From assembly GCA_018712515.1 (NCBI GenBank), contig DVGW01000002.1, positions 1-64,000 of the forward strand: a stretch of DNA of 64,000 bases, written 5' to 3'. Each line of letters starts with the position of its first letter. Positions within the stretch are counted from its first letter, which is position 1. The notes beneath the pieces are model-generated. The model was not told the origin of the DNA and searched no databases. It saw only the letters and a list, made by a program, of their open reading frames with translations. The translations under genes were made by a program, and so were the position numbers. This document shows positions 9,401-17,431 of the stretch, in pieces. The stretch is from Aphodovivens avicola (GTDB lineage Bacteria; Actinomycetota; Coriobacteriia; Coriobacteriales; Eggerthellaceae).

Positions 9401-9429
9401 GCCGTCCCCGCCCGCCGCGCGGGGACGGC
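9401..9429 (-). terminator. GC-rich hairpin after rnhB
   Basis: An 11-bp perfect stem GCCGTCCCCGC / GCGGGGACGGC with a 7-nt loop lies 18 nt beyond the rnhB stop. No T run follows, which is common in high-GC genomes; the terminator role is inferred from position. Confidence 0.5.
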
Positions 9430-9446
9430 AACCGTGGGGTGAGGCG

Positions 9447-10235
9447 CTAGAACAGCGACTGCTGGGCGAAGGACGTGCAGAAGCTCGCGCGGTGCACGGG
9501 AGTGAGGCCGAGGCGTTTGATCGCGTCGATGTGCTCGGCGCTGGCGTAGCCCTTGTTGGAGGCGAAGTCGTATTCGGGATAGCGCTCGCCGAGCTCGACC
9601 ATGAGCGCGTCGCGCTCCACCTTGGCGATGATCGACGCGGCGGCTATCGAAGCGCTGCGGGCATCCCCCTTGATCAGGTTGCACTCGCGTTCGTCGAGAT
9701 GGAGCGGGTTGCCATCCAGGAGGATGACGTCCGGATGCACCCCCGCCGCCTCGACGCGCTCCACGGCGCGGCAAAACGCCCGCCTCAGGCAGGCGGACAT
9801 GCCCGCCCCGTCGATCTCCTCGGGCGAGGCGTACTCGACCGCCCAGGCGAGCGCGATGCGCTTGACCTCTGCGGCGATGCGCTCGCGCTCGGCCGGGGAA
9901 ACCTGCTTGGAATCGTTGAGGCCGGCGATGCGCGGCTCGCGCGGCAGCACCACGGCGCCGACCGCGAGCGGACCCGCCACCGGTCCGCGCCCCACCTCGT
10001 CGAGGCCGACGCAGCACGCCGCCCCGCGCTCGGCCATGATCGAGTCCTCGAGCGCGTAGAGCCCCTCGAGGCGCTCGCGTTCCGCGCGCTCGGCGTCGAG
10101 GCGCCGGCGGGCGACCTCGACGGCGGAGCGGACGCCCTTGCGCGTGTCGGCGACGAGCGAGCGCTCGAGCACGGCGAACTCCTGCTCGTCCGCCTCCTGA
10201 AGCCGCCGCTTGATCTCGGCAACCGTCGTTCCCAT
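9447..10235 (-). CDS. rnhB: Ribonuclease HII
   Basis: Removes ribonucleotides from DNA and RNA primers. The 262-residue protein carries CVGLDEVGRGPVAGPL with the first catalytic Asp and following Glu, then LNDSKQ, and the VIIADG-like segment VILLDGNP. ASIIAKVERDALM and the C-terminal HRASFCTSF complete the fold. About 70 residues precede the catalytic core, as in several Gram-positive RNase HII proteins. The ATG at 10235 is chosen because GAGGAGG lies eight bases upstream; the reading frame continues further up without good support. Confidence 0.95.
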   Translation of the reverse strand: MGTTVAEIKRRLQEADEQEFAVLERSLVADTRKGVRSAVEVARRRLDAERAERERLEGLYALEDSIMAERGAACCVGLDEVGRGPVAGPLAVGAVVLPREPRIAGLNDSKQVSPAERERIAAEVKRIALAWAVEYASPEEIDGAGMSACLRRAFCRAVERVEAAGVHPDVILLDGNPLHLDERECNLIKGDARSASIAAASIIAKVERDALMVELGERYPEYDFASNKGYASAEHIDAIKRLGLTPVHRASFCTSFAQQSLF

Positions 10236-10379
10236 GAAAACGCCTCCTCGTCCACCTTTCCGGCCGCGGCGCGTCGGGCGCGCCCGTCCGGCGCGCCCGA
10301 CGAAACACCGTCGTCGACGCATCGACGCGTCTCCGCAACGGCGGATCCGACGCCGCAGCCCCGCCCACCCCGCGAAACG

Positions 10380-10418
10380 CGAAAGCCCCCCGCCCGCCGC
10401 GGACGGCAGACGAGGGGC
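10380..10418 (-). terminator. Intrinsic terminator of rplS
   Basis: About 57 nt after the rplS stop, a GC-rich hairpin (GCCCCTCG paired with CGGGGGGC on the minus strand, one mismatch) is followed by CTTTCGCGTTTCG, giving a T-enriched tail. Confidence 0.6.
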
Positions 10419-10475
10419 GATCATCACGCCACCAAGGCATCCGGCGCAGCGGACGCCTTGCAATCGACGTAAGGC

Positions 10476-10823
10476 TTAGCGGAAGGACTTCTCCTTGATC
10501 TTGGCAGCCTTGCCGACCTTGTCGCGCAGGTAGTACAGCTTGGCGCGACGGACATCGCCCTGGCGCACGACCTCGATCTTCTCGATCTTGGGGGAGTGCA
10601 CGGGGAACGTGCGCTCGACGCCGACGGAGAAGCTCACCTTGCGCACGGTGAAGGTCTCGCGGCTGGACTCGCCATGACGACGGATGACGTCGCCCTGGAA
10701 GACCTGGATGCGCTCGCGGTTACCCTCGGTGATGCGATAGTGCACCTTGACGTTGTCGCCCACGTGGAACTCGGGGACGTCGTTCTTGATCTGCTGCTGC
10801 TCGATGGCGCGGATGATATCCAT
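10476..10823 (-). CDS. rplS: 50S ribosomal protein L19
   Basis: Ribosomal protein at the 30S-50S interface. The 115-residue product begins MDIIRAIEQQQIKNDVPEF and contains the L19 signature FPVHSPKIEKIEVVRQGDVRR near the end. Length matches the family. It has its own promoter with a leader of roughly 58 nt upstream and a terminator downstream, so it is probably expressed as a single gene, separately from rnhB-yraN-comM-dprA. Confidence 0.98.
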   Translation of the reverse strand: MDIIRAIEQQQIKNDVPEFHVGDNVKVHYRITEGNRERIQVFQGDVIRRHGESSRETFTVRKVSFSVGVERTFPVHSPKIEKIEVVRQGDVRRAKLYYLRDKVGKAAKIKEKSFR

Positions 10824-10887
10824 GGTTCTTCGTTCCTTCTATCCTTACATCAACGCATTCGTTGTTTGCTTAAAGACGCGATTGGTT

Positions 10888-10916
10888 AGTATATCGCCCT
10901 TGCCTCCATTGCGCAA
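10888..10916 (-). promoter_or_regulatory. Promoter of rplS
   Basis: On the minus strand a TTGCGC box (10911-10916) and a TATACT box (10888-10893) are separated by exactly 17 bp, a good sigma-70-type match in a GC-rich background. Transcription would start near 10881, giving a leader of about 58 nt. The rest of the 312-base gap up to azlD shows no gene. Confidence 0.7.
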
Positions 10917-11135
10917 GGCAAATCCCGAAGGAAGTGCCGCAATTTCGGGAAAACATCCCCGGCTCCACGCAATGCGCAAAACTCCGCCCGCCGCACAGGG
11001 CCCGAAAGCGGTCCGCGGCGCGGCGGGCGCGGATCGGCGGTCCGCGCGGTGCCCTGCGGCGTCAGCGGATCGGTGCGGCGCCGAAGCATCGGCGGCCGCT
11101 GCCGCGATGCCGACGGTTCCCGTCCGCGGACGTGC

Positions 11136-11459
11136 CTAGATCAGCGTGAGGAGCGCGTAGGCGACGACGCCGGTGACGGCGCTCCACAGAAGCGACTTGG
11201 TCGTGCAGGCGACGACGACCACGGCAGCCGACGCGATGAGCGGCGCGGCGGCAGGCCACATGCCCGCGTCGAACATCCCCGGCGTCAGCAGGTCGTTGGC
11301 GACCAGCGCCGCGAACGCCGCGGGCGGGATGAACCCGAGCGCGCGCTCGACGCCCTCGGGCAGGCTGCGCCCCTTGAGCGCGAACAGCGGGATCACGCGG
11401 CAGGCGAGCATCGTGACCGCGCAGCATCCGAAAACGATGAGGAAATCGCCCCAGCTCAT
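11136..11459 (-). CDS. azlD: Branched-chain amino acid exporter small subunit AzlD
   Basis: Small hydrophobic subunit of the AzlCD/BrnFE-type branched-chain amino acid exporter. The 107-residue protein has three or four hydrophobic segments, with the family pattern MLACRVIPLFALKGRSLPEG and LGFIPPAAFAALVANDLL. It begins four bases inside the end of azlC (ATGA overlap), so the two are co-translated. Substrate in this organism is inferred from the family only. Confidence 0.9.
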   Translation of the reverse strand: MSWGDFLIVFGCCAVTMLACRVIPLFALKGRSLPEGVERALGFIPPAAFAALVANDLLTPGMFDAGMWPAAAPLIASAAVVVVACTTKSLLWSAVTGVVAYALLTLI

Positions 11460-12157
11460 GCGCGCTCACCCCTCCCCGAGCGGCGGATGCGGCTGGCGAG
11501 CATCGCGGCGAGCACGCCGGCGATCGCGCCCACGAGGATCGCGGGCCCGGTCAGCCCGACCGCCTTGCACGCGAACACGCCGACCATCGCCACCGCGGCG
11601 GCGACGACGTTCTCGATGGTGATCTTCTGGGTGACCAGAAGGCAGATGAAGATGGAGGTCATGGCGAACGACGCGATGGCGAGCGGGATGCCCACCGCGC
11701 TGCCCACCAGCACGCCCACGACGTTGGACAGCGTCCACGAGCAGTTGGAGAACAGGTTGACGAAGAACGCGCGGTCGACGCTCCATCCCCCCTCCTCGAA
11801 GCGGGAGGTGTTGACGCCGTAGCTCTCGTCGGTGACCGATGCGGCGAACAGGAACGCCAGGCGCTTGCTCACGCTGGCGCAGCGCGGCGCGAAGGACGCC
11901 GCGTAGAGCATCTGGCGCGTGTTGACCAAAGAGACGCTCGCGATGATGGAGGCTATGGGGGCTCCGGCGAGCCACATGTTGGGGATCATGAACTGGCCGG
12001 CGCCGGAATAGAACAGGATCGACATCATGAAGACCTGCAGCGGCCCCAGCCCGATCGAGTCGCACAGGATGCCGCAGGGTATGCCGATGGCGACGTAACC
12101 CAGCATGATGGGCACGGCGGCGTGGAAGGCTTCTCGTATGTGGGTTCTCGCAGGCAT
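11456..12157 (-). CDS. azlC: Branched-chain amino acid exporter large subunit AzlC
   Basis: Large membrane subunit of the AzlCD exporter. The 233-residue protein shows the family pattern AAVPIMLGYVAIGIPCGIL, FYSGAGQFMIPNMWLAG, SLVNTRQMLYAASF and TDESYGVN, with about six membrane segments. The ATG at 12157 matches the family start. It has no clear Shine-Dalgarno sequence; instead a consensus TATAAT lies nine bases upstream, suggesting a leaderless or nearly leaderless mRNA. Confidence 0.92.
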   Translation of the reverse strand: MPARTHIREAFHAAVPIMLGYVAIGIPCGILCDSIGLGPLQVFMMSILFYSGAGQFMIPNMWLAGAPIASIIASVSLVNTRQMLYAASFAPRCASVSKRLAFLFAASVTDESYGVNTSRFEEGGWSVDRAFFVNLFSNCSWTLSNVVGVLVGSAVGIPLAIASFAMTSIFICLLVTQKITIENVVAAAVAMVGVFACKAVGLTGPAILVGAIAGVLAAMLASRIRRSGRGERA

Positions 12158-12166
12158 AGCCCGACG

Positions 12167-12172
12167 ATTATA
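12167..12172 (-). promoter_or_regulatory. Consensus -10 box immediately upstream of azlC
   Basis: TATAAT on the minus strand ends nine bases before the azlC ATG. The -35 region is weak (TGTCGC at about 17 bp). Transcription would begin one to three bases before the start codon. Confidence 0.55.
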
Positions 12173-12213
12173 GCGGTTTCGCCGCCCGCGCGACAGATCG
12201 AAAACCAACCCGC

Positions 12214-12438
12214 CGCCAAGCGTGACAGGGAAGCGTGACAGGGGACGGCCCCGCTGTCACATCCGGATAACGAGGCAGCGAGGCAACCCTTCCGTGTCGA
12301 ATTATCCAAATGCGACGGAAGGACCGTCCCCCGTCACGTCCCCTGTCACGTCTTCAAAAGCGGTGGAAGGATCGTCCCCTGTCACACTTGTCGAATTATC
12401 CAGATGTGACAGAAGGACCGTCCCCTGTCACATCGCTT
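12214..12438. repeat. Cluster of GGGACGGTC palindromes between azlC and dgt
   Basis: At least four degenerate copies of a short palindrome occur here, at about 12234-12261, 12311-12338, 12362-12387 and 12404-12433. The best copy pairs ATGTGACAG with CTGTCACAT around a GGACCGTCC core. TGTCGAATTATCCA is also repeated at about 12295 and 12389. The last copy begins four bases beyond the dgt stop and could act as its terminator. Related palindromes occur at 14013, 22088, 34564 and 39087. Confidence 0.8.
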
Positions 12439-13492
12439 AGTAGTGGATCGATGAGGGGACGAACAGGCTCTTGAAACGGCTGCGGGCGTAGCGGTCGGTC
12501 ATGCCGGCGATGTAGTCACACACGGCGGTGAGCGGATCGCCCTCGGAGATGTCGCGGTATTCGGAGGGGATCTCGTCGAGATGGTCGACGTAGTAGTCGA
12601 ACATCACCTCGATCAGCCGGCCCGCCTTCTCGGTCTCCGCGAGCACCACCGGCGCGGTGTAGACCGCCTTGAACAGGAACGAGCGCAGCTCCATCATCGC
12701 GTCCCACACCCGGTCGCTCATGTGGATGTCGTCGCAGGCGGCCGACGTCTGCACCATGTCGAGCACGAGCGCCTCGATGCGCGCCGAGTGGTCCGGGCCG
12801 AGCACCTCGTGCGTCGAGGCGGGAAGGTCGGCCTCCTTCAGGATCCCCGCGCGGATGGCGTCGTCGATGTCGTGGTTGACGTAGGCGATGCGGTCGGCGG
12901 TGGCGACCACGCGCCCCTCGAGCGTCTCGGCGCGCACCGAGCCGGTGTGGCGCAGGATGCCGTCGCGGACCTCGGGCGTGAGGTTGAGCCCCTTGCCGCC
13001 GTTCTCGATGCGCTCGACGACGCGCAGGCTCTGCTCGTTGTGGCGGTAGAGCAGCGCGCCGCGCGGATCGCCGTCGGCATCAGCGCGCGGCTTGCGTCCG
13101 TGGCGCGCCAAGCAGCGCGAGAGCGCCTCCTCCCCCGCATGGCCGAACGGCGTGTGCCCGAGATCGTGCCCGAGCGAGATCGCCTCGGTGAGGTCCTCGT
13201 TGAGTCCGAGGGCGCGCGCGATGGTGCGCGCGATCTGCGCGACCTCGAGCGTGTGGGTCAGGCGGGTGCGGTAGTGGTCGCCTTCCGCGGCGAGGAAGAC
13301 CTGGGTCTTGTGCGAGAGGCGCCGGAACGATTTGGAGTGGAGGATCTTGTCGCGGTCGCGCTGGAAATCGTTGCGCAGGATGTCCGGGGCGGTCGAGCGG
13401 TCGCGCCCCTCGCTGTCAGAGGAGAACGCCGCCTCGAACGACAGCAGCGCCCGCTCGCGCTGCTCCTGGTCCTCGCGGTGGATGATTCGCAT
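12437..13492 (-). CDS. dgt: Deoxyguanosinetriphosphate triphosphohydrolase-like HD protein
   Basis: dNTP triphosphohydrolase that converts dGTP (or other dNTPs) to deoxynucleoside and triphosphate. The 351-residue protein contains the HD-domain metal ligands in YRTRLTHTLEVAQIAR and LGHDLGHTPFGHAGEEAL, the dGTPase motif FRRLSHKTQVF, and YRHNEQSLRVVERIE. Length fits the shorter, non-enterobacterial dGTPase family. The ATG is preceded by GAAGGCGG. It is divergent from the glutaredoxin gene across a 251-base gap. Confidence 0.93.
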   Translation of the reverse strand: MRIIHREDQEQRERALLSFEAAFSSDSEGRDRSTAPDILRNDFQRDRDKILHSKSFRRLSHKTQVFLAAEGDHYRTRLTHTLEVAQIARTIARALGLNEDLTEAISLGHDLGHTPFGHAGEEALSRCLARHGRKPRADADGDPRGALLYRHNEQSLRVVERIENGGKGLNLTPEVRDGILRHTGSVRAETLEGRVVATADRIAYVNHDIDDAIRAGILKEADLPASTHEVLGPDHSARIEALVLDMVQTSAACDDIHMSDRVWDAMMELRSFLFKAVYTAPVVLAETEKAGRLIEVMFDYYVDHLDEIPSEYRDISEGDPLTAVCDYIAGMTDRYARSRFKSLFVPSSIHY

Positions 13493-13743
13493 GGCCGCCT
13501 TCTTTCATCCGGATTCGCCGTCGCCTCAGTGTAGCAGACCGCGGCGCGCGGGCGCACCTTACACCGACCTTTGCCGAAAGCAACCCCTTGGCAACGGATG
13601 CCGTTTCCGCATCGGATGCGGGGCGAAAACCACTACGATGAATAGTGGGAAACGTTTATCCAACGTCCGGGAATCTGGCAGCGCATCCGCATGCATCCCG
13701 GGCATCCGAGCGCCGCCGCGCGACCGTTCATGGAGGAGGGACA

Positions 13744-13992
13744 ATGGCCTATTTGGAAAACCACCTGCTGTACTACAAGAAATCGTGCCCGTTCTGCCAG
13801 AAGGTGCTGCGGTTCATGGAAGCCAACCACCTCACGATGGACACGCGCGAGACGACCCAGCCGGGCAACCAGAACGACCTGATCCGCATCGGCGGGAAGA
13901 AGCAGGTGCCCTGCCTCGTCATCAACGGCAAGCCCCTCTACGAATCGGACGACATCGTCGCGTACCTGAGGGAGAACTTCGTGAAGGAGTGA
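13744..13992 (+). CDS. Glutaredoxin-like protein
   Basis: Small thioredoxin-fold disulfide reductase of 82 residues. The redox site is CPFC in YYKKSCPFCQKVLRFME, followed by the cis-Pro region KKQVPCLVING and DDIVAYLRENF at the C-terminus, resembling the N-terminal domain of glutathione transferases. The ATG at 13744 has GGAGGAGGG upstream. It is isolated, transcribed opposite to its neighbours, and ends before a palindromic repeat and a two-way terminator. The electron donor cannot be told from sequence. Confidence 0.9.
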   Translation: MAYLENHLLYYKKSCPFCQKVLRFMEANHLTMDTRETTQPGNQNDLIRIGGKKQVPCLVINGKPLYESDDIVAYLRENFVKE

Positions 13993-14012
13993 GGTGCTCG
14001 CCCGAGGATGAG

Positions 14013-14079
14013 AGAAAGGGACGGTCGCTGGTTCTCATTCGGGAAAAATGAGAAAAAGTGACTGTCCCTTTTTCTCATT
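14013..14079. repeat. GGGACnGTC palindrome repeat, copy near glutaredoxin
   Basis: A 12-bp perfect inverted repeat (AATGAGAAAAAG / CTTTTTCTCATT, 14047-14058 and 14068-14079) encloses a TGACTGTCC loop. A related half-copy containing GGGACGGTCGC lies just before it. Same build as the elements at 12214-12438 and 39087. Confidence 0.75.
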
Positions 14080-14086
14080 ATGGAAA

Positions 14087-14118
14087 CGGCCCGCGGTTTG
14101 ATCGCCGCGGGCCGTTTT
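14087..14118. terminator. Bidirectional intrinsic terminator
   Basis: A 10-bp perfect GC stem (CGGCCCGCGG / CCGCGGGCCG) is flanked by AAA on the left and TTTT on the right, extending to about 13 bp. It sits between the convergent glutaredoxin and accDA genes and can stop both transcripts. Confidence 0.85.
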
Positions 14119-14132
14119 CGTCAATGCGGGTT

Positions 14133-16643
14133 CTAGAAGCGAGCGAAGCGTTCGTGGCGTTTGCGGAGCAGCTCGTCGGGATCCGTTCCGGCCAGCTCGT
14201 CGAGCGCGGCGCGCACGTAGGCGGACACGTTGTCGACCGCCTGGATGGGGTTCTCGTGGGCCGGGCCGTCGCCTTCGGAGATCACGTCGTCGATGATGCC
14301 CATGCGCGCCACGTCCTCCGCGCCCATGCGCATGACCGCCGCCGCCTCGGGAGCGCGCGTGCGGTCCTTCCACAGGATGGAGGCGAAGCCCTCCGGGGAG
14401 AGCACCGAGTACACGGCGTGCTCCTGCATCGCCACCTTGTCGGCGAGCGCGAGCGCGAGCGCGCCGCCCGAGCCGCCCTCGCCCAGCAGCACGCTCACCA
14501 CGGGCACGCGCAGCCCGGCGAGCTCGTAGAGGTTGTCGGCGATGGCGTTGCCCTGGCCGCGCTCCTCCGCCTCGGTGCCGCAGAACGCGCCCTGGGTGTC
14601 GACCAGGCAGACGACGGGGCGGTTGAACTTCTCGGCCTGGCGCATCAGGCGGATGCTCTTGCGGTACCCCTCGGGCTGCGGGCAACCGAAGTTGCGGCGG
14701 ATGCGCTCCTTGAGGTCGACGCCCTTCTCCTGCGCGAGGATCGTCACGGGACGCCCCGCGATCCAGCCGATGCCGCCGACGATGGCGCCGTCGTCGCCGA
14801 AAGCACGGTCGCCGTGCATCTCGATGAACCCGTCGACCATGCGCTCGATGTAGTGGAGCGACGTCGGGCGGTGGGTGTTGCGCGCCAGCTTGACGTGGCT
14901 CCACGCCTCCTCGGCCGCATCCTCCCCGAGGTCATGTTCCTGCTCGGCGGGCGACGCCTCGCCCAGAAGCGAGCCGTCCTCGGCGTTGAAGCCGCCCTCG
15001 GCGACCGCGCGCTCGATGCGCTTCTCGGCGGAGGATCCGCCCGAGAACAGCGGGAACGCGAAGCGCGGCCTACCCTGGCGCTCGTCGTCGGCGGGAAGCT
15101 CGACCGGGAACATGCCATAGGTGATGGAGTTGTAGGTGTCGGTGCCCTCCTCCAGGTTGGCGCACACCGAGTCGTAGTCGACGATCAGCGCGCGGTCGCC
15201 CGGCTTGGGCTCGGCGGGCAGGCAGGCCGACGCGTGCAGGGCCAGCAGATGCGCCAGGCGCTCGCGCAGCTCGCCGCGCTCGACCACGCCGTCGATGAGG
15301 CCGTGCTGCAGCGCGAACTCGGCGGTCTGGAACCCCTCGGGCAGCTCCTGCTTGATCGTGTCGCGGATGACGCGCTGGCCCGCGAAGCCGATGAGGGCGC
15401 GCGGCTCGGCGAGGATGATGTCGCCCTGCATCGCGAACGAGGCGGTGACGCCGCCGGTGGTGGGGTCGGTGTGGACGACGATGTAGAGCAGGCCCGCAGC
15501 GCTGTGGCGCTCGACGGCGCAGGAGACCTTCGCCATCTGCATGAGCGACATCAGGCCCTCCTGCATGCGCGCGCCGCCCGACGCGGTGAAGATCACGACC
15601 GGCAGGCGCTCCTCGGTCGCGCGGTCGAACAGGCGCGACACGCGCTCGCCCACCACGGTGCCCATCGAGCCCATGAGGAACGACGAGTCCATCACGCCGA
15701 GCGCGAGCTTGAGGCCGGCGATGGAGCCCGATCCGGTGCGGACCGCCTCCTCGAGCCCGGTCCGCTCGCGCAGCCCCTCGATCTTGTCGAGGTAGCCCGG
15801 GAAATCGAGCGGGTCGCGCTCGGCGAGCCCGGTGTCCCATTCGGCGAACGAGCCCGCGTCCAGCAGGTCGGCGATGCGCTCGTCGGAGGTCATGCGGAAA
15901 TAGCCGCCGCACTGGGGGCAGACGTAGTGCCCGGCGGCGAGGCCGGCGCCGTCGAACGTGAGGCCGCAATGGCGGCACACGCGCCACTCCTCTTCCTCGG
16001 GGACGGTGCGCTCGGTCGTGCAGAGCACCCAGCCGAACCCGACCGCGTCGTCGGTCATCGGCCTGAACACGCGCACGCCGCGGCGGTCGGCGCGGGCGAG
16101 GAAGACGTCGACCTCGGCGAGGGGCAGCGCCTCGCCCGCCAAGAGGATGGTCGTCGCGCCGCATTCGCGCGCCGCCTCGAGGACCGCGTAGCCGTTGCAG
16201 AACAGCGCGTCGGAATAGCGCTCGCCCAAAACGACGGTGCCATCCGCCTCGCGCAGGTTGAGGTCGAAGCGCCTTTCGCTCGTGAGCGGCGCCCATGCGG
16301 AGAAGCCGGCGTCCTTGGCCTCGGCGATGAGCTGGCGCGCCAGCTTGCCGCGCGCCATCACCAGCACGCGCGGGCGGACGCTCTCCTCGCGCTCGTCCTC
16401 CTCGGGCGTCGGGGCCGAGTCGATTTGCTTCTCGAGGTACTCGGTCACGTTGGACGCGTCGACCGCGTTGGGGGAAGCCTCCCTCACGGCGGCTTCCTGC
16501 GCGACGCGGCGCAAGCGGTACGCCACGTCGGAGGACTCAGCCCTCTCCCGCTCGGGCTGCGCCGCTACCTCGGCGGCCTCCTCCTCGTTGACCAGGCGCC
16601 CCTCGGTCGAAAACGTGATGTAGTTCTGCTTTTTGGTCTTCAT
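14133..16643 (-). CDS. accDA: Acetyl-CoA carboxylase carboxyltransferase, fused beta-alpha (AccD-AccA) with degenerate biotin carboxylase-like N-domain
   Basis: Transfers carboxyl from carboxybiotin to acetyl-CoA to make malonyl-CoA. The 836-residue protein has three parts. Residues about 91-195 (RVLVMARGKLARQLIAEAK to RVFRP) resemble the N-terminal preATP-grasp domain of biotin carboxylase, but no ATP-grasp domain follows. Residues about 220-500 are AccD, with a zinc ribbon (Cys223, Cys226, Cys242, Cys245) and ASGGARMQEGLMSLMQM. Residues about 570-836 are AccA, with EMHGDRAFGDDGAIVGGI and GEGGSGGALALALADKV. The ATG at 16643 is preferred because AGAGGA precedes it; an ATG 33 bases upstream has no ribosome site. 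No accB or accC lies in the cluster, although Firmicutes clusters carry them beside fabZ. Confidence 0.93.
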   Translation of the reverse strand: MKTKKQNYITFSTEGRLVNEEEAAEVAAQPERERAESSDVAYRLRRVAQEAAVREASPNAVDASNVTEYLEKQIDSAPTPEEDEREESVRPRVLVMARGKLARQLIAEAKDAGFSAWAPLTSERRFDLNLREADGTVVLGERYSDALFCNGYAVLEAARECGATTILLAGEALPLAEVDVFLARADRRGVRVFRPMTDDAVGFGWVLCTTERTVPEEEEWRVCRHCGLTFDGAGLAAGHYVCPQCGGYFRMTSDERIADLLDAGSFAEWDTGLAERDPLDFPGYLDKIEGLRERTGLEEAVRTGSGSIAGLKLALGVMDSSFLMGSMGTVVGERVSRLFDRATEERLPVVIFTASGGARMQEGLMSLMQMAKVSCAVERHSAAGLLYIVVHTDPTTGGVTASFAMQGDIILAEPRALIGFAGQRVIRDTIKQELPEGFQTAEFALQHGLIDGVVERGELRERLAHLLALHASACLPAEPKPGDRALIVDYDSVCANLEEGTDTYNSITYGMFPVELPADDERQGRPRFAFPLFSGGSSAEKRIERAVAEGGFNAEDGSLLGEASPAEQEHDLGEDAAEEAWSHVKLARNTHRPTSLHYIERMVDGFIEMHGDRAFGDDGAIVGGIGWIAGRPVTILAQEKGVDLKERIRRNFGCPQPEGYRKSIRLMRQAEKFNRPVVCLVDTQGAFCGTEAEERGQGNAIADNLYELAGLRVPVVSVLLGEGGSGGALALALADKVAMQEHAVYSVLSPEGFASILWKDRTRAPEAAAVMRMGAEDVARMGIIDDVISEGDGPAHENPIQAVDNVSAYVRAALDELAGTDPDELLRKRHERFARF

Positions 16644-16685
16644 AACGACGGTCCTCTTATCCCCTCGCCCACGCATGCCGACGGA

Positions 16686-17150
16686 CTACTGCGTGTCCTT
16701 CGCGCTGGCAAGCACGTACTTCTGCGTCGCCTGGGCGCACAGCTGCCCGTCGACGCTCGCCTCGACCTCCGCCACGCACAGGCGCGCGGACGCCTTGACG
16801 ATGCGCGCTTTGAGGTCGAGCGTCTCGCCCGGCGCCACCTGGCGGCGAAACTTCGCCTTGTCGATGCCGGTGAGGAACCCCAGCGCGCCCTCCGCGCCGC
16901 GATCCACCAGCAGGCAGAACGAGGCGGCCTGCGCGAGGGCCTCCATGATGATGACGCCCGGCAGCACCGGATGCTCCGGGAAATGCCCCTTGAACAGCGC
17001 AAGGTCGGGATCGACGTCGAGCTGCGCGTGGATCTCCACGCCCGGCTCGCACGCGACCACGCGCGTCACCCAAACGAACGGATCGCGATGCGGCAAAACC
17101 GCCTCCACCGCATCCTTCCCGCAAGGATAGTTGAATTCCATCACAATCAT
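16686..17150 (-). CDS. fabZ: 3-hydroxyacyl-ACP dehydratase FabZ
   Basis: Dehydrates 3-hydroxyacyl-ACP to trans-2-enoyl-ACP. The hot-dog-fold signature GHFPEHPVLPGVIIMEALAQ carries the catalytic His and Glu, preceded by LPHRDPFVWVTRV. The product is 154 residues; a second ATG three codons in (17141) is an equally possible start, since AAGGAG lies close to the first and 12 bases before the second. accDA follows 42 bases downstream. A 281-base gap containing a structured repeat separates it from fabF. Confidence 0.95.
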   Translation of the reverse strand: MIVMEFNYPCGKDAVEAVLPHRDPFVWVTRVVACEPGVEIHAQLDVDPDLALFKGHFPEHPVLPGVIIMEALAQAASFCLLVDRGAEGALGFLTGIDKAKFRRQVAPGETLDLKARIVKASARLCVAEVEASVDGQLCAQATQKYVLASAKDTQ

Positions 17151-17279
17151 CCTCTCCTTTTACACGATCCCCGACCGCCCTCCAAAATGAGACGCGATTC
17201 GGGCACCGTCGGTTTTGGCGCCCTTTCACCGAAAGGCTTTCGCCATCGGATCAAAGTAGGCGCAGCTCTGAGGGCGCGC

Positions 17280-17406
17280 TCGTCCTCGCGCGCAGTATCC
17301 GCACGGTCAACAGTCCGGTGGACTGTTGACAAACTCTTTTCCCGCCCGAGCGGGCGCCCAGTGGGCGTTTCGTGCGAGCCCAGGACCTGTTTGAGCACGA
17401 GGACGA
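17280..17406 (+). repeat. Structured repeat element, copy A
   Basis: One of four copies of a 114-127 nt element. Outer arms TCGTCCTCG / CGAGGACGA enclose the invariant strands GCGCGCAGTATCCGCA (17288-17303) and CCTGTTTGAGCACGAG (near 17386-17401). Inside is an 11-bp hairpin GTCAACAGTCC / GGACTGTTGAC, a second hairpin (CGCCCG / CGGGCG), and CGCACG / CGTGCG closing the inner domain. It lies in the fabF-fabZ gap, antisense to the operon. Confidence 0.8.
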
Positions 17407-17431
17407 TCCGATCCTTTGGGCGGGCAGCCCT

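Larger units (their letters stand above)
9139..9446. other. Intergenic stretch between yraN and rnhB with direct repeats
   Basis: No gene is seen in these 308 bases. They hold a 23-nt direct repeat (9312-9334 and 9361-9383), a GC hairpin just after the rnhB stop, and the yraN ribosome binding site at the left end. Confidence 0.7.

Noticed and set aside
12214..12438. CRISPR array
   Set aside because: Units are palindromic, degenerate and irregularly spaced, the intervening parts are not uniform spacers, and no cas genes are near.
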